DNA of 64,000 nt from Clostridia bacterium (GTDB taxonomy: Bacteria; Bacillota; Clostridia; Oscillospirales; CAG-272): assembly GCA_017937845.1 (NCBI GenBank), contig JAGBCV010000016.1, forward strand, positions 53,080 through 117,079. The letters are read 5' to 3'. Both the position numbers and the translations under genes were made by a program. The notes below the pieces were generated by a model, which did no database searches, was not told the DNA's origin, and was given only the letters and a program-made list of their open reading frames with translations. Positions 1 to 9,751 of this stretch are shown here, piece after piece. Numbering within the stretch: position 1 is the stretch's first letter; each line of letters opens with the position of its first letter.

Positions 1-208
1 AGTATTGAAAACCGCAACAAAGCCCGAAATCGCAGCAGCTGTTGAAGAAGTTTTCGGCGTTAAGGTTGCAGACGTAAACACAATGATCATGAAGAAGAAA
101 CCCGCAAGAATGGGTGTTCACGCAGGTTACAAGAAAGCTTGGAAGAAAGCGATCGTAACCCTCACTGAAGATTCCAAGACCATCGAGTTCTTCGACGGCA
201 TGATCTGA
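1..208 (+). CDS. rplW: 50S ribosomal protein L23, C-terminal part
   Basis: The window opens inside this gene; an open frame runs from base 2 to TGA at 206-208, giving about 68 residues of an expected 95-100. L23 binds 23S rRNA domain III at the polypeptide exit tunnel and is the docking site for trigger factor and SRP. The visible part includes the basic loop KKKPARMG followed by the last beta strands, which fits the L23 C-terminus. It lies 16 bases before rplB, the standard S10-operon order. The apparent TTG at base 5 is internal, not a start. Confidence 0.93.
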   Translation, partial: VLKTATKPEIAAAVEEVFGVKVADVNTMIMKKKPARMGVHAGYKKAWKKAIVTLTEDSKTIEFFDGMI

Positions 209-224
209 TAAGGAGGAGTAAAAA

Positions 225-1058
225 ATGGCTACTATCAAGTATAAACCGACGACTCCTGCCAGACGTAATATGTCTGTGCCGGACTTCGCGGAAATCACGA
301 AGTTCTCCCCCGAAAAGAGTCTTCTCACTGTTAAGAAAAAACACGCCGGCAGAAACAGCTACGGCAAGATCACTGTTCGTCACATCGGTGGCGGTAACAG
401 ACAGAAATACAGAATCATCGACTTCAAGCGCGCAGCTACAACTGAAGTTGCAACTGTTATCGGTATCGAATACGATCCTAACAGAACCGCTTACATCGCA
501 CTTCTCCAGTACGAAGATGGTTCCAAGAAGTACATCATCGCTCCTGTAGGTCTTACAGACGGTGACAAGGTTTACTCCGGTGAACACGCCGACATTAAAC
601 CCGGTAACACACTTCCCATCGCCAACATCCCCGTTGGTACTCTCATCTACAACATCGAGCTTTATCCCGGTAAGGGCGGTCAGCTCGTTCGTTCCGCCGG
701 CACTTTCGCTCAGCTCATGGCTAAGGAAAATGACATGGCACAGGTAAGACTTCCTTCCGGCGAAGTTCGTCTTATCAGACTTGACTGCAAGGCAACAATC
801 GGTCAGGTTTCCAACATCGACCACGAAAACGTTAAGATCGGTAAAGCAGGTAAGACTCGCCACCGCGGCATCCGTCCTACCGTTCGCGGTTCCGTTATGA
901 ACCCCTGCGACCACCCGCACGGTGGTGGTGAAGGACGTTCTCCGATCGGTCGTCCGTCTCCTGTAACTCCTTGGGGTAAACCCGCACTTGGTTACAAGAC
1001 AAGAAACAAGAAATCCAGAACTGAACAGTTCATCGTAAAACACAGAAACGGTAAATAA
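225..1058 (+). CDS. rplB: 50S ribosomal protein L2
   Basis: 277 residues, the usual length for bacterial L2. It supports the peptidyl-transferase centre and subunit association. The C-terminal signature [17 protein letters not shown], which carries the conserved histidine of L2, is present around residues 229-246. The ATG follows AAGGAGGAG with good spacing. It sits between rplW and rpsS as in the canonical S10 operon. The ribosomal genes here use a restricted codon set (many AAG, GTT, CTT, ATC), consistent with high expression. Confidence 0.98.
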   Translation: MATIKYKPTTPARRNMSVPDFAEITKFSPEKSLLTVKKKHAGRNSYGKITVRHIGGGNRQKYRIIDFKRAATTEVATVIGIEYDPNRTAYIALLQYEDGSKKYIIAPVGLTDGDKVYSGEHADIKPGNTLPIANIPVGTLIYNIELYPGKGGQLVRSAGTFAQLMAKENDMAQVRLPSGEVRLIRLDCKATIGQVSNIDHENVKIGKAGKTRHRGIRPTVRGSVMNPCDHPHGGGEGRSPIGRPSPVTPWGKPALGYKTRNKKSRTEQFIVKHRNGK

Positions 1059-1073
1059 GGAGGAGGCATAAAA

Positions 1074-1355
1074 ATGAGCAGAAGCCTTAAAAAAGGACCT
1101 TTTGTCGAAGAAAAGCTCTACACAAGAGTTTGCGCTATGAACGACAAAGGCGAGAAAAAGGTATTGAAGACCTGGTCTCGTGCTTCCGTAATTTTCCCCG
1201 AATTTGTCGGTCATACGATTGCGGTTCACGACGGTAGAAAACACGTTCCGGTATATGTAACAGAAGACATGGTTGGTCACAAACTCGGTGAGTTTGCTCC
1301 CACCAGAACCTTCAAGGGTCATGCCGGTTCCAAAACATCCAACAACGGTAAATAA
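1074..1355 (+). CDS. rpsS: 30S ribosomal protein S19
   Basis: 93 residues. It has the S19 opening [15 protein letters not shown] and the core motif around [23 protein letters not shown] (here interrupted into shorter pieces for description). S19 binds the head of 16S rRNA with S13. The start follows AAGGAGGAGG. It lies 15 bases after rplB and 30 before rplV. Confidence 0.97.
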   Translation: MSRSLKKGPFVEEKLYTRVCAMNDKGEKKVLKTWSRASVIFPEFVGHTIAVHDGRKHVPVYVTEDMVGHKLGEFAPTRTFKGHAGSKTSNNGK

Positions 1356-1385
1356 TCTCGCACCAAGCGAAGGGAGGAACTACAA

Positions 1386-1721
1386 ATGGAATCTAGAGCA
1401 TATCTCAAATATGCAAGAATTTCCCCGCGCAAAGTACAGATCGTGCTTGACCTCATCAGAGGTAAGGATGCGGGAACAGCAATGGCAATTCTTAAAAACA
1501 CTCCTAAATCTGCGAGTGAATACCTCATCAAGTTGCTCAAGAGTGCAATCGCAAACGCTGAGCACAACTATGGCATGGACGTAAGCAAGCTTTACGTTTC
1601 CGAATGCTTCGTTTGCCCGGGTCCGACTCTCAAGAGAATCATGCCCCGCGCAAAAGGCAGCGCAGACAGAATCCTGAAGAGAACAAGCCATGTAACGCTC
1701 GCTCTCAAGGAAAGAGCTTAA
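1386..1721 (+). CDS. rplV: 50S ribosomal protein L22
   Basis: 111 residues, normal for L22, whose extended beta hairpin lines the nascent-chain tunnel. The N-terminus ([14 protein letters not shown]) and the C-terminal hairpin region around [13 protein letters not shown] are diagnostic. The ATG is preceded by GGGAGGAACTACAA. It lies between rpsS and rpsC. Confidence 0.97.
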   Translation: MESRAYLKYARISPRKVQIVLDLIRGKDAGTAMAILKNTPKSASEYLIKLLKSAIANAEHNYGMDVSKLYVSECFVCPGPTLKRIMPRAKGSADRILKRTSHVTLALKERA

Positions 1722-1736
1722 TGGAGGTATCGAAGA

Positions 1737-2531
1737 ATGGGTCAGAAAGTTAATCCTCACGGTCTCCGTGTAGGTGTTATCAAAGATTGGGACTCGAGAT
1801 GGTTCGCAAAAGACGCTGATTTCGGCGACACTCTCGTTTCCGACTATAAAATCAGAAAATATCTGAAAGAAAAACTCAAAGTCGCAGGCGTTCCGAAGAT
1901 TGAAATCGAACGCAGCAATGCCGGCGTAAAGGTCGTTATTCACTGCGCAAAACCCGGTGTTGTAATCGGTCGCGGCGGCGCTGAGATCGAAAAGCTCCGT
2001 GTTTCTCTTGAAAAAATGACAGGCACCTCCGTCAGCGTAAACGTTGCTGAGGTTAAGAGCCCTGACATGAACGCACAGCTCGTTGCTGAATCCATCGCAG
2101 AACAGCTCGAAAAGAGAGTTGCGTTCCGTCGTGCGATGAAGCAGGCTATCGGCAGAACCATGCGTCTTGGCGCAAAGGGTATCAAGATCACCCTTTCCGG
2201 CCGTCTTGGCGGTGCCGAAATCGCAAGAAGCGAACACTATCATGAAGGTACAATCCCGCTTCAGACAATCAGAGCCGACATCGAATACGGTTTCTGGGAA
2301 GCAAATACAACTTACGGTAAGATCGGCGTAAAAGTTTGGATCTACAAGGGCGAAGTCCTCTCCGGCAGAACAGGCGCAGCTCAGGCTGAAGCTCCTGCTG
2401 AAAGACGCGACAGAAGAAACGACCGTCGTGGCGATCGCCGCGGCGATAGAAGAAACGCAAACGGTAGAACCGGTGCTCCGAGACAGACCAGAGAAGGAGG
2501 CAGAAGAAATGTTGTTGCCAAAGAGAGTTAA
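1737..2531 (+). CDS. rpsC: 30S ribosomal protein S3
   Basis: 264 residues, longer than the typical 210-220. It has an N-terminal domain, a KH domain with the GxxG loop in [14 protein letters not shown] (about residues 74-87), and the S3 C-terminal domain. S3 helps form the mRNA entry channel. The extra length is an arginine/aspartate-rich tail after residue 220 (repeats of DRRND, DRRGD). That tail overlaps rplP by 23 bases, and the rplP ribosome binding site (AAGGAGG) lies inside it, which suggests translational coupling. Confidence 0.97.
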   Translation: MGQKVNPHGLRVGVIKDWDSRWFAKDADFGDTLVSDYKIRKYLKEKLKVAGVPKIEIERSNAGVKVVIHCAKPGVVIGRGGAEIEKLRVSLEKMTGTSVSVNVAEVKSPDMNAQLVAESIAEQLEKRVAFRRAMKQAIGRTMRLGAKGIKITLSGRLGGAEIARSEHYHEGTIPLQTIRADIEYGFWEANTTYGKIGVKVWIYKGEVLSGRTGAAQAEAPAERRDRRNDRRGDRRGDRRNANGRTGAPRQTREGGRRNVVAKES

Positions 2532-2931
2532 ATACAGACGCCAGCAGCGCGGCCGCCTCAAGGGCACAGCCAGCAGAGGCAACACGATCACATACGGTTC
2601 CTACGGCCTTGTAGCAACAGAACCCGCATGGATCACAAGCAACCAGATCGAAGCTGCCCGTATCGCTATGACACGTTACATCAAACGTGGCGGTCAGGTT
2701 TGGATCAAGATTTTCCCCGACAAGCCGATCACCGAAAAGCCTGCTGAAACTCGAATGGGTTCCGGTAAGGGTTCTCCCGAATACTGGGTAGCGGTTGTAA
2801 AACCCGGCCGTGTTATGTTTGAAATGGACGGCGTTGCAGAGGACGTAGCAAGAGAAGCTATGCGTCTTGCATCCCACAAGCTCCCGATCAAATGTAAATT
2901 CATGAAAAAAGAAGAAGCAGAGGAGGAATAA
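2509..2931 (+). CDS. rplP: 50S ribosomal protein L16
   Basis: 140 residues starting [11 protein letters not shown], the conserved L16 N-terminus. L16 organises the A-site region of 23S rRNA. An upstream in-frame ATG at 2428 lies inside rpsC and lacks the L16 signature. The ATG at 2509 is preceded by AAGGAGGCAGAAGAA, so I chose it. The C-terminus ends in an acidic run (KKEEAEEE). It overlaps rpsC by 23 bases. Confidence 0.96.
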   Translation: MLLPKRVKYRRQQRGRLKGTASRGNTITYGSYGLVATEPAWITSNQIEAARIAMTRYIKRGGQVWIKIFPDKPITEKPAETRMGSGKGSPEYWVAVVKPGRVMFEMDGVAEDVAREAMRLASHKLPIKCKFMKKEEAEEE

Positions 2932-2935
2932 TACA

Positions 2936-3127
2936 GTGAAAGCAGCTGAACTTAAAAACATGACTTCCGCTGAACTCACCTCTAAGCTCAAGGAATTGAA
3001 GAGTGAACTCTTCAAGCTCCGCTTCCAGAATGAGATCAATCAGCTTGACAACCCCCACAAGATCGCTGATGTCAAGAAGGACATCGCAAGAGTTATGACA
3101 GCCCTTCGTGCGAAGGACGCTGAGTAA
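2936..3127 (+). CDS. rpmC: 50S ribosomal protein L29
   Basis: 63 residues, starting with GTG at 2936. The strong AGGAGGAATA site overlaps the rplP stop. L29 lies near the tunnel exit beside L23. The two-helix sequence with [14 protein letters not shown] is typical. It is one link in the tightly packed L16-L29-S17 order. Confidence 0.95.
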   Translation: MKAAELKNMTSAELTSKLKELKSELFKLRFQNEINQLDNPHKIADVKKDIARVMTALRAKDAE

Positions 3128-3149
3128 GTCATAGAGAGGAGTAAATGTC

Positions 3150-3407
3150 ATGGAAGAAAGAAATCTCAGAAAGACCAGAGTCGGCAAGGTCGTAAGCAAT
3201 AAGATGGATAAGACCATCGTTGTTGCCATCGAAGACAGCGTTAAGCATCCTAAGTATGGCAAAGTCATCAAAAGAACGGTAAAATTTAAGGCACACGACG
3301 AAAACAATGTGTGCAACGAAGGCGACACCGTAAAGATCATGGAAACAAGACCCCTCTCCAAGGATAAGAGATGGAGACTTGTTGAAGTTATCGAAGAAGC
3401 AAAATAA
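3150..3407 (+). CDS. rpsQ: 30S ribosomal protein S17
   Basis: 85 residues. An OB-fold primary 16S rRNA binding protein, recognised from [19 protein letters not shown] near the N-terminus and [17 protein letters not shown] near the C-terminus. The start follows AGAGGAGTAAATGTC. A 68-base spacer separates it from rplN. Confidence 0.96.
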   Translation: MEERNLRKTRVGKVVSNKMDKTIVVAIEDSVKHPKYGKVIKRTVKFKAHDENNVCNEGDTVKIMETRPLSKDKRWRLVEVIEEAK

Positions 3408-3475
3408 TATCATAGTGCAAGGTTAGAGCGCAAGTCGCAACCTGTGAGATGTGAATATTTAAGGAGGAAAACACA

Positions 3476-3844
3476 ATGATTCAACAGCAGTCATTGATGA
3501 AAGTCGCTGATAACACCGGCGCGAAGGAACTCATGTGCATCAGAGTTCTCGGCGGCACCGGCAGAAGATATGCAAACATTGGCGACGTTGTTGTTTGCAG
3601 CGTTAAGAAGGCAGCGCCCGGCGGCACTGCTAAAAAGGGTGAAGTTGTTAAAGCTGTTATCGTTCGCTCCGTTAAGGGCGTAAAGAGAGCAGACGGCTCC
3701 TACCTCAAGTTCGATGAAAACGCAGCAGTTATCATCAAAGAAGATAATACACCCAGAGGCACACGTATTTTTGGCCCGGTAGCAAGAGAACTTCGTGATA
3801 AAGACTTTATCAAGATTCTCTCCCTCGCTCCCGAAGTACTTTAA
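3476..3844 (+). CDS. rplN: 50S ribosomal protein L14
   Basis: 122 residues, exact family length. It starts [18 protein letters not shown] and ends with the [19 protein letters not shown] block, both diagnostic. L14 contributes to the inter-subunit bridge and the binding face for RsfS. AAGGAGG precedes the ATG. It is the fixed neighbour of rplX. Confidence 0.97.
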   Translation: MIQQQSLMKVADNTGAKELMCIRVLGGTGRRYANIGDVVVCSVKKAAPGGTAKKGEVVKAVIVRSVKGVKRADGSYLKFDENAAVIIKEDNTPRGTRIFGPVARELRDKDFIKILSLAPEVL

Positions 3845-3859
3845 TGGAGGAATCAATCG

Positions 3860-4174
3860 ATGAATAAGCTTCATGTAAAAAGAGATGATACCGTTATCGT
3901 AATCTCCGGCGACGACAAAGGCGTAAAGGGTAAGGTTATCGCGGTATCCCCCGACGAACACAAGGTTATCGTTGAGGGCGCAAACATCCAGACAAAACAT
4001 ATGAAACCCAGAAGACAGGGTGAAACCGGCGGCATCGTCAAAGTTGAAGGCGCTATGCACGCTGATAAGGTTGCTCTCTACTGCTCCAAGTGCGGTAAGG
4101 GCGTTCGCTCCACCATCAAGGTTGAGGGCGACAAGAAGGTTCGCGTTTGCAGCAAATGCGGACAGAAGATTTGA
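3860..4174 (+). CDS. rplX: 50S ribosomal protein L24
   Basis: 104 residues. An N-terminal KOW motif (DDTVIVISGDDKGVKGKV) initiates 50S assembly. The C-terminal part carries two CxxC pairs (CSKCGKG and CSKCGQK, about residues 75-102), so this L24 probably binds zinc, like S14, L36 and S4 in the same operon. GGAGG precedes the ATG. It lies between L14 and L5. Confidence 0.96.
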   Translation: MNKLHVKRDDTVIVISGDDKGVKGKVIAVSPDEHKVIVEGANIQTKHMKPRRQGETGGIVKVEGAMHADKVALYCSKCGKGVRSTIKVEGDKKVRVCSKCGQKI

Positions 4175-4191
4175 TGCGGAGGTAAAGAGAA

Positions 4192-4731
4192 ATGGCAAGA
4201 CTTAAAGACTTATACAAATCTGAAGTTGCTCCCGCATTGATGAAGAAATTCGCTTACAAGAGCCCCATGCAGATCCCGCGCCTTGACAAGATCGTCATCA
4301 ACGTTGGCGCAGGCGACGCAAAGGACAATGCGAAAGTAATTGACAAGATCATCGAAGAAATCACACTCATCACCGGTCAGAAGGCAGTTCCGACTTACGC
4401 AAGAAAGTCCGTTGCTAACTTCAAGCTCCGTCAGGGCATGAAGATCGGTGTTAAGGTAACACTTCGCGGCGATAGAATGTTCGAGTTCATGGACAGACTC
4501 TTCAATATCGCTCTCCCCCGTGTACGCGACTTCAAGGGTATCAACCCCAACGCGTTCGACGGTCGTGGTAACTACTCCCTCGGTCTCAAGGAACAGCTCA
4601 TTTTCCCTGAAATCGAATACGATAAGGTTGAAAAGTTCAGAGGCATGGATATCGCTTTTGTAACAACTGCAACCAATGACGAAGAAGCAAAAGAGCTCCT
4701 CACTCTCATGGGTGCTCCTTTCGCTAAATAA
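4192..4731 (+). CDS. rplE: 50S ribosomal protein L5
   Basis: 179 residues, standard length. L5 binds 5S rRNA in the central protuberance. Characteristic segments include [16 protein letters not shown] near residue 30, the GQKAV block near residue 64, and [20 protein letters not shown] near residue 115. GGAGG precedes the start. It is followed 18 bases later by rpsN. Confidence 0.97.
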   Translation: MARLKDLYKSEVAPALMKKFAYKSPMQIPRLDKIVINVGAGDAKDNAKVIDKIIEEITLITGQKAVPTYARKSVANFKLRQGMKIGVKVTLRGDRMFEFMDRLFNIALPRVRDFKGINPNAFDGRGNYSLGLKEQLIFPEIEYDKVEKFRGMDIAFVTTATNDEEAKELLTLMGAPFAK

Positions 4732-4749
4732 TTATAGGAGGTAAGAATC

Positions 4750-4935
4750 ATGGCAAAGACTTCTATGAAAGTTAAGCAGCAGAGAGAACAGAAATTCTCC
4801 ACAAGAGAATACAACCGCTGCAAGATTTGTGGTAGACCTCACGGCTATCTCCGCAAATTCGGCATTTGCCGTATCTGCTTCCGCGAGCTTGCTTACAAGG
4901 GTCAGATCCCCGGCGTTAAGAAAGCCAGCTGGTAA
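4750..4935 (+). CDS. rpsZ: 30S ribosomal protein S14, zinc-binding (type Z)
   Basis: 61 residues, the short zinc form of S14 typical of Firmicutes. The zinc ligands are two CxxC pairs: [10 protein letters not shown] and CRICF. It sits in the 16S rRNA head and starts after ATAGGAGG. A 177-base hairpin-rich spacer follows before rpsH, which is unusual in this otherwise compact operon. Confidence 0.97.
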   Translation: MAKTSMKVKQQREQKFSTREYNRCKICGRPHGYLRKFGICRICFRELAYKGQIPGVKKASW

Positions 4936-5112
4936 TTTTGTTTGGTAAGAGCCAAAGGCTCTCATCATAAAACGCTCCAATCTTGTCGAAAGGAAAGCGC
5001 ATCGCTTTAACCATCGGCTCGCCGCCGGCGAAAAGCCGGCAGCAAGGATTAGGCGGCGGGAGAAAAGCTCTCCCATAACCCAAAACAACTTGCATAAAGG
5101 AGGAAAACAACA
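4936..5112 (+). other. Hairpin-rich spacer inside the spc operon
   Basis: 177 bases between rpsZ and rpsH with no gene. Several short stem-loops are visible: GAGCC-AAA-GGCTC near 4950, GCCGGC-GAAAA-GCCGGC near 5024-5040, and a GGAGAAAAGCTCTCC hairpin near 5060. Neighbouring spacers in the operon are 15-70 bases. It could be a small inserted palindromic element or an mRNA processing or attenuation region; nothing here decides which. Confidence 0.5.
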
Positions 5113-5511
5113 ATGCAAATTTCAGACGTTATTGCAGACATGCTGACTCGTATCAGAAACGCAAACAACGCAAAACACGAAACCGTTGACGTTCCCGCTT
5201 CCAACATGAAGAAGGCTATCGCTGATATCCTCAAAGAAGAAGGCTATATCGCAGGCTATCAGATCGTTGAAGACGGCAAACAGGGCGTTATCCGCATCAC
5301 ACTCAAATATGGTCGCGGCAAGCAGAGAGTGATTCAGGGTCTCCGTAGAATCTCTAAGCCCGGTCTTCGTATCTATTCCAACTGCGAAGATATGCCCAAG
5401 GTTATGAACGGCCTCGGCATCGCTATCGTATCCACATCTAAGGGTATCATGACCGACAAAAAGGCTCGTGAACTCAACGTAGGCGGCGAAGTTCTCGCCT
5501 TTGTATGGTAA
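5113..5511 (+). CDS. rpsH: 30S ribosomal protein S8
   Basis: 132 residues, family length. S8 is a primary binder of the 16S rRNA central domain and, in Escherichia coli, the spc operon repressor. The N-terminus ([15 protein letters not shown]) and the C-terminus ([10 protein letters not shown]) are diagnostic. The ATG follows AAAGGAGGAAAACAACA. It is downstream of the hairpin-rich spacer, so a regulatory role for that spacer is possible but unproven. Confidence 0.97.
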   Translation: MQISDVIADMLTRIRNANNAKHETVDVPASNMKKAIADILKEEGYIAGYQIVEDGKQGVIRITLKYGRGKQRVIQGLRRISKPGLRIYSNCEDMPKVMNGLGIAIVSTSKGIMTDKKARELNVGGEVLAFVW

Positions 5512-5527
5512 TTAGGAGGTAAACGAA

Positions 5528-6067
5528 ATGTCCAGAATTGGTAGACAGACAATCACCGTTCCTGCTGGCGTAACCGTTACCGTTAACGAAGAAAACCTCG
5601 TTACCGTTAAAGGCGCAAAGGGAACACTCACCACTCAGATCAACAATAAAATCACAGTTTCCGTTGACGGCGCAGTTATCTCCGTAGCTCGCGCAGACGA
5701 CGAACGCGAAACAAGATCCCTCCACGGTCTTTCCAGAACCCTCATCGCAAACATGATCGAGGGCGTTACCAAAGGTTATTCCAAGACTCTTGAAATCGTT
5801 GGTGTTGGTTACAAGGCTGCAAAATCCGGTAAGACTTTGACCCTTAACCTCGGTCATTCTCACCCGATCGTGTTCGAAGAAAAGGACGGCATCACATTTG
5901 ACGTTCCCAACTCGACAACAGTTGTTGTAAACGGTATCGACAAGCAGACTGTCGGTCAGATCGCCGCACAGATCCGCGAAAAGAGACCCCCGGAACCCTA
6001 TCTTGGTAAGGGCGTTAAGTATGTTGGCGAACACATTCGCCGCAAAGCTGGTAAAACCGGTAAATAA
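5528..6067 (+). CDS. rplF: 50S ribosomal protein L6
   Basis: 179 residues, standard length. The N-terminal MSRIGRQTITVPAGV and the C-terminal RRPPEPYLGKGVKY-like block (here KRPPEPYLGKGVKYVGE) identify L6, which binds near the sarcin-ricin loop. AGGAGGTAAACGA precedes the ATG. It lies between S8 and L18. Confidence 0.97.
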   Translation: MSRIGRQTITVPAGVTVTVNEENLVTVKGAKGTLTTQINNKITVSVDGAVISVARADDERETRSLHGLSRTLIANMIEGVTKGYSKTLEIVGVGYKAAKSGKTLTLNLGHSHPIVFEEKDGITFDVPNSTTVVVNGIDKQTVGQIAAQIREKRPPEPYLGKGVKYVGEHIRRKAGKTGK

Positions 6068-6085
6068 TGAAAGGAGTGGAGTAAA

Positions 6086-6445
6086 ATGGTATCCAGAAAA
6101 GACAGCAATCAGGCTCGTCTCGCTCGTCATAAGAGAGTTCGCGCAAAGATCTCCGGTACCCCCGAAAGACCTCGTCTCTGCGTTTATCGCTCTCTCGCAA
6201 ACATCAATGCTCAGATCATTGACGACGTAAACGGCGTAACACTTGCATCCGCTTCCACCCTCGAAAAAGCTTTTGAAGGTAACGGCGGCAACAAAGACGC
6301 AGCTAAGAAAATCGGCTTGACAATCGCAGAAAGAGCCCTCGCTAAGGGTATCACCGAAGTCGTATTCGACCGTGGTGGTTATGTTTACGAAGGCAGAGTA
6401 AAAGAACTTGCAGAAGGCGCCCGCGAAGGCGGACTTAAGTTCTGA
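6086..6445 (+). CDS. rplR: 50S ribosomal protein L18
   Basis: 119 residues. A 5S rRNA binding protein recognised from [18 protein letters not shown] and the C-terminal [33 protein letters not shown] precedes the start. Position L6-L18-S5 is canonical. Confidence 0.97.
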   Translation: MVSRKDSNQARLARHKRVRAKISGTPERPRLCVYRSLANINAQIIDDVNGVTLASASTLEKAFEGNGGNKDAAKKIGLTIAERALAKGITEVVFDRGGYVYEGRVKELAEGAREGGLKF

Positions 6446-6459
6446 GGAGGAGGAATAAC

Positions 6460-6960
6460 ATGGCTAAAAGAATTGATCCGGCAACTCTCGAACTCAAAGA
6501 AGTTACCGTTGCTACAAACCGTGTTTCCAAAACCGTAAAGGGCGGTCGTATCGCACGCCAGACTGCAATCATGGTTGTCGGTGACGAAAACGGTCACGTA
6601 GGCTACGGTCTTGGAAAAGCATCCGAATATCCCGAAGCGATCCGCAAGGGTATCGAAGATGCAAAGAAAAATATTATCGAAGTATCCCTCAAGGGTACAA
6701 CAATCCCGCACGAAGTTATCGGTGAATACGGCGCAGCAAGAGTTATCTTGAAGCCCGCTGCTCCCGGTACCGGTGTCATCGCAGGTGGTACTGTTCGTGC
6801 AGTTGTTCAGATGGCAGGCATCAAGGACATTCGTGCAAAATGCCTCCGTTCCAGCAACCCTTCCAACGTTGTAAAGGCAACATTTGAAGGTCTCAAGGCT
6901 CTCCGCACTGCTGAAGAAGTTGCAGCAATGCGCGGCGTTGACAAAGAAACATTGAAATAA
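6460..6960 (+). CDS. rpsE: 30S ribosomal protein S5
   Basis: 166 residues, family length. The S5 double-stranded RNA-binding domain includes [16 protein letters not shown] and [17 protein letters not shown]; the C-terminal domain includes [14 protein letters not shown]5 acts in decoding accuracy and helicase activity at the mRNA entry. The ATG follows GAGGAGGAATAAC. Confidence 0.97.
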   Translation: MAKRIDPATLELKEVTVATNRVSKTVKGGRIARQTAIMVVGDENGHVGYGLGKASEYPEAIRKGIEDAKKNIIEVSLKGTTIPHEVIGEYGAARVILKPAAPGTGVIAGGTVRAVVQMAGIKDIRAKCLRSSNPSNVVKATFEGLKALRTAEEVAAMRGVDKETLK

Positions 6961-6974
6961 GGAGGCTAACTGAG

Positions 6975-7154
6975 ATGGAACAGATCAAAATCACACTCAC
7001 AGGAAGCCTTATCGGTTCTAGCCCTAAGCAGAAGGCTGTTGCTAAGTCTCTCGGTCTTGCAAAGATCGGTGATACCACCGTTCAGGCAAACGACGCTTGC
7101 GTTATGGGTAAAGTTAAACTTGTTGCTCACCTTGTTAAGGTGGAAAATGTATAA
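6975..7154 (+). CDS. rpmD: 50S ribosomal protein L30
   Basis: 59 residues, read directly from the sequence: starts MEQIKITLTGSLIGSSPKQK and stops TAA at 7152-7154. The L30 pattern of KITLxxSxIGxxxxQKxxxxxLGL is intact. The start follows AAGGAGGCTAACTGAG. It is the usual neighbour of S5 and L15. Confidence 0.96.
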   Translation: MEQIKITLTGSLIGSSPKQKAVAKSLGLAKIGDTTVQANDACVMGKVKLVAHLVKVENV

Positions 7155-7219
7155 TCTCGTTATACATTGAAAATTATCGAAAGTATTGTTAAAATTCACA
7201 GTATAAGGAGGATACAGAA

Positions 7220-7660
7220 ATGAAGCTTCATGAACTTTCTCCCGCAGAAGGCTCCGCAAAAGCCGCTTGGCGTAAGGGTAGAGGTGCAGGCTCCGGTAAC
7301 GGCAAGACTGCCGGCAAGGGCCACAAGGGTCAGAACGCTCGTTCCGGCGGCGGTGTAAGACTCGGTTTTGAAGGCGGTCAGATCCCGCTTTACAGAAGAC
7401 TTCCCAAGAGAGGTTTCACAAACGTTTTCGCTACAACATACGCAATCGTGAATGTTGAAGCATTGAACGCTTTCGAAGACGGTGCTGTTGTTAACGCAGA
7501 AGCACTTCTCGAAAAAGGTATTATCAAGAAAGCACTTGACGGCGTTAAGATTCTCGGCCGTGGTGAACTCACCAAGAAAGTAACTGTTCAGGCTGCAATT
7601 TTCTCTGCAAGCGCAAAAGAGAAGATTGAATCCGTAGGCGGAAAGTGCGAGGTGGTATAA
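7220..7660 (+). CDS. rplO: 50S ribosomal protein L15
   Basis: 146 residues. Glycine/arginine/lysine-rich N-terminal extension ([20 protein letters not shown]) followed by the globular domain, with the signature [19 protein letters not shown]15 is a late-assembly core protein of the 50S. AAGGAGGATACAGA precedes the ATG. The stop codon directly abuts the GTG of secY. Confidence 0.97.
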   Translation: MKLHELSPAEGSAKAAWRKGRGAGSGNGKTAGKGHKGQNARSGGGVRLGFEGGQIPLYRRLPKRGFTNVFATTYAIVNVEALNAFEDGAVVNAEALLEKGIIKKALDGVKILGRGELTKKVTVQAAIFSASAKEKIESVGGKCEVV

Positions 7661-9022
7661 GTGTTCAAAACACTGAGAAACGCGTGGGCAATTCCCGAAC
7701 TTAGACGTAAGCTTTTGTTCACACTTTTCATCGTTTTCTTATACCGCGTAGGCGCAGCTATCCCGATTCCCTTTATTGACTATGCTGCTATGCAGCAGAC
7801 AGCCGCTTGGTATAGCGAAGGTATTTTCTCTTACCTCAATATCCTTTCCGGCTATGCCTTTTCTCAGGCAACCTTACTTGCTCTCTCCGTAACACCGTAT
7901 ATCAACGCGTCCATCATTATGCAGCTTCTCACGATCGCGCTCCCGCCTCTTGAAAAGCTCGCTAAGAATGGCGAAGAAGGCAAGAAGAAAATCGAAAAAA
8001 TCACCCGTTACGTAACGATCGCAATCGCGCTCATTACATCTTACGGTTACTACACCATTCTCGGTTCCGAAGCAGTTACCGGTGTTGCCGGCGGCTTCCT
8101 CGTTTATACCGAGGGCGCAGCTAAATGGTTCTCTATGATCGTTATGGTTGCGTGCTACACAGCAGGCGCTTGCCTCGTTATGTGGCTCGGCGAAAGAATC
8201 GACGAACAGGGTATCGGCAACGGTATCTCCATGATCCTTTTCGCCAACATCGTATCCGGCTTGCCGAGTACATTCTCTACTTTCGCTCAGAACCTCAACA
8301 ACGTCAACCACGGTTCCTTCATCTACAAGGGTCAGGTTATCCCGGTTTGGCTCCAGATCATCCTCTGGGTTGCGGTTATCGCGATCATGGTAGGTTCTCT
8401 CGTATTCGTGACTTATATGTCCGATGCAGAAAGAAGAATTCCGATCCAGTATGCAAAACGCACCGTTGGCAGAAAGCAGTACGGTGGTCAGAGCTCCAAT
8501 CTCCCGATCAAGCTCAATATGTCCGGTGTTATGCCGATCATCTTTGCGAGCACGATCATCTCTCTCCCCCTCACCATCATGCAGTTTGCAGGTGTTAAGA
8601 GCACGAACTTCTTCTACAAGGTATTCTCTCCCGCAGGCAGCTTCTGGAGCCTTATCTATGTAGTATTGCTCTTCGCTCTTATCATTGCGTTTGCTTACTT
8701 CTATATCTCTATTTCCTTCAATCCTGTTGAGGTTTCCAATAACCTTATGCAGCAGGGCGGCTCGATCCCCGGCATTCGTCCCGGCAGACCGACAGCCCTT
8801 TACATTAAGAAGGTCCTCAATAAGATTGTTCTTATGGGTGCGCTCTTCCTCGGCCTTGTCGCTTGTCTCCCGCTTCTCCTCAACATCTTCACAGGCGGTC
8901 TTTTGAACGTTGTTTCTTTCAGCGGTTCTACCCTCCTCATCGTTGTAGGTGTAATCCTCGAGACGGTACGCGAAATGGAAGCGCAGATGACCATGCGTCA
9001 TTACAAAGGCTTCCTTGATTAA
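7661..9022 (+). CDS. secY: Preprotein translocase subunit SecY
   Basis: 453 residues with ten membrane spans. It is the channel of the Sec translocon (SecYEG) in the cytoplasmic membrane. Family landmarks are YRVGAAIPIPFID (first span), the plug/second-span region ending in SQATLLALSVTPYINASIIMQLL, GERIDEQGIGNGIS, and RIPIQYAKR. It begins with GTG immediately after the rplO stop, within the GAGGTGGTATAA context, so it is probably translationally coupled. Confidence 0.97.
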   Translation: MFKTLRNAWAIPELRRKLLFTLFIVFLYRVGAAIPIPFIDYAAMQQTAAWYSEGIFSYLNILSGYAFSQATLLALSVTPYINASIIMQLLTIALPPLEKLAKNGEEGKKKIEKITRYVTIAIALITSYGYYTILGSEAVTGVAGGFLVYTEGAAKWFSMIVMVACYTAGACLVMWLGERIDEQGIGNGISMILFANIVSGLPSTFSTFAQNLNNVNHGSFIYKGQVIPVWLQIILWVAVIAIMVGSLVFVTYMSDAERRIPIQYAKRTVGRKQYGGQSSNLPIKLNMSGVMPIIFASTIISLPLTIMQFAGVKSTNFFYKVFSPAGSFWSLIYVVLLFALIIAFAYFYISISFNPVEVSNNLMQQGGSIPGIRPGRPTALYIKKVLNKIVLMGALFLGLVACLPLLLNIFTGGLLNVVSFSGSTLLIVVGVILETVREMEAQMTMRHYKGFLD

Positions 9023-9103
9023 GATATGAACTCCGACGGCACCCGCCACTCTCGGCGGATGTCCGTCCAACAAAAACCTTCACTTTGAAAGGAGACCCAT
9101 AGT

Positions 9104-9745
9104 ATGAAACTTATGTTTCTTGGCGCTCCCGGCGCAGGAAAAGGTACACAGGCAGAAGTAGTTTCCGAACGTTACGAGATCCCCGCGATCTCCACAGGCG
9201 CGCTTCTTCGTGAAGCGATGGCTGCGGGAACCGAATTCGGCCTCAAAGCGAAAAGCTATATCGACGGCGGTGCGCTCGTTCCCGATGAAGTCGTAATCGG
9301 CATCATCAAGGAAAGACTTGTCGCTGACGATTGCAAAAACGGATTTATTCTTGATGGTTTCCCGAGAACCGTTGCTCAGGCAAAGGCGCTCGACGAAATG
9401 GGCATCAAGATGGATGGCGTTATCAGCATCGAAGTTGAAGATGACGCGATCATTCGCAGACTTGGCGGACGCAGACTTTGCTCCAAATGCGGTTCGTCCT
9501 ACCACGTCGAATACAAACCGACCGCGGTTGAAGGCAAGTGCGACAAATGCGACGGCGACCTTATGATTCGTTCCGATGATAAGCCCGAAGTTATCAAGAG
9601 CCGCCTTGACGTTTACCACGATCAGACTGAGCCGCTGAAAGATTTCTATGCAGCAAAAGGCGTTTTGAAAACAGTTATCGGTCAGGAACAGATCGAAGAT
9701 ACGACTGCTCTTACAATCGCTGCGATTGAAAGCATCAGAGGTTAA
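9104..9745 (+). CDS. adk: Adenylate kinase
   Basis: 213 residues. It interconverts ATP + AMP and 2 ADP in the cytoplasm. The P-loop is GAPGAGKGTQ (residues 7-16), the AMP-binding segment ISTGALLREA follows, and the DGFPRT motif lies around residue 84. The LID domain has a four-cysteine zinc site (CSKCG and CDKCD), typical of Gram-positive long-form Adk. GAAAGGAGACCC precedes the ATG. Position between secY and map is standard. Confidence 0.97.
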   Translation: MKLMFLGAPGAGKGTQAEVVSERYEIPAISTGALLREAMAAGTEFGLKAKSYIDGGALVPDEVVIGIIKERLVADDCKNGFILDGFPRTVAQAKALDEMGIKMDGVISIEVEDDAIIRRLGGRRLCSKCGSSYHVEYKPTAVEGKCDKCDGDLMIRSDDKPEVIKSRLDVYHDQTEPLKDFYAAKGVLKTVIGQEQIEDTTALTIAAIESIRG

Positions 9746-9751
9746 TTACCG

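Noticed and set aside
162..1322. Long open frame antisense to rplB/rpsS
   Set aside because: It mirrors highly biased ribosomal codons on the other strand; no binding site and no family sense.
1380..2591. Long antisense frame over rplV/rpsC
   Set aside because: A shadow of the coding strand codon bias, cysteine- and phenylalanine-rich without domains.
7874..9073. Antisense frame over secY
   Set aside because: Charge-rich shadow of the hydrophobic membrane protein; secY is certain.
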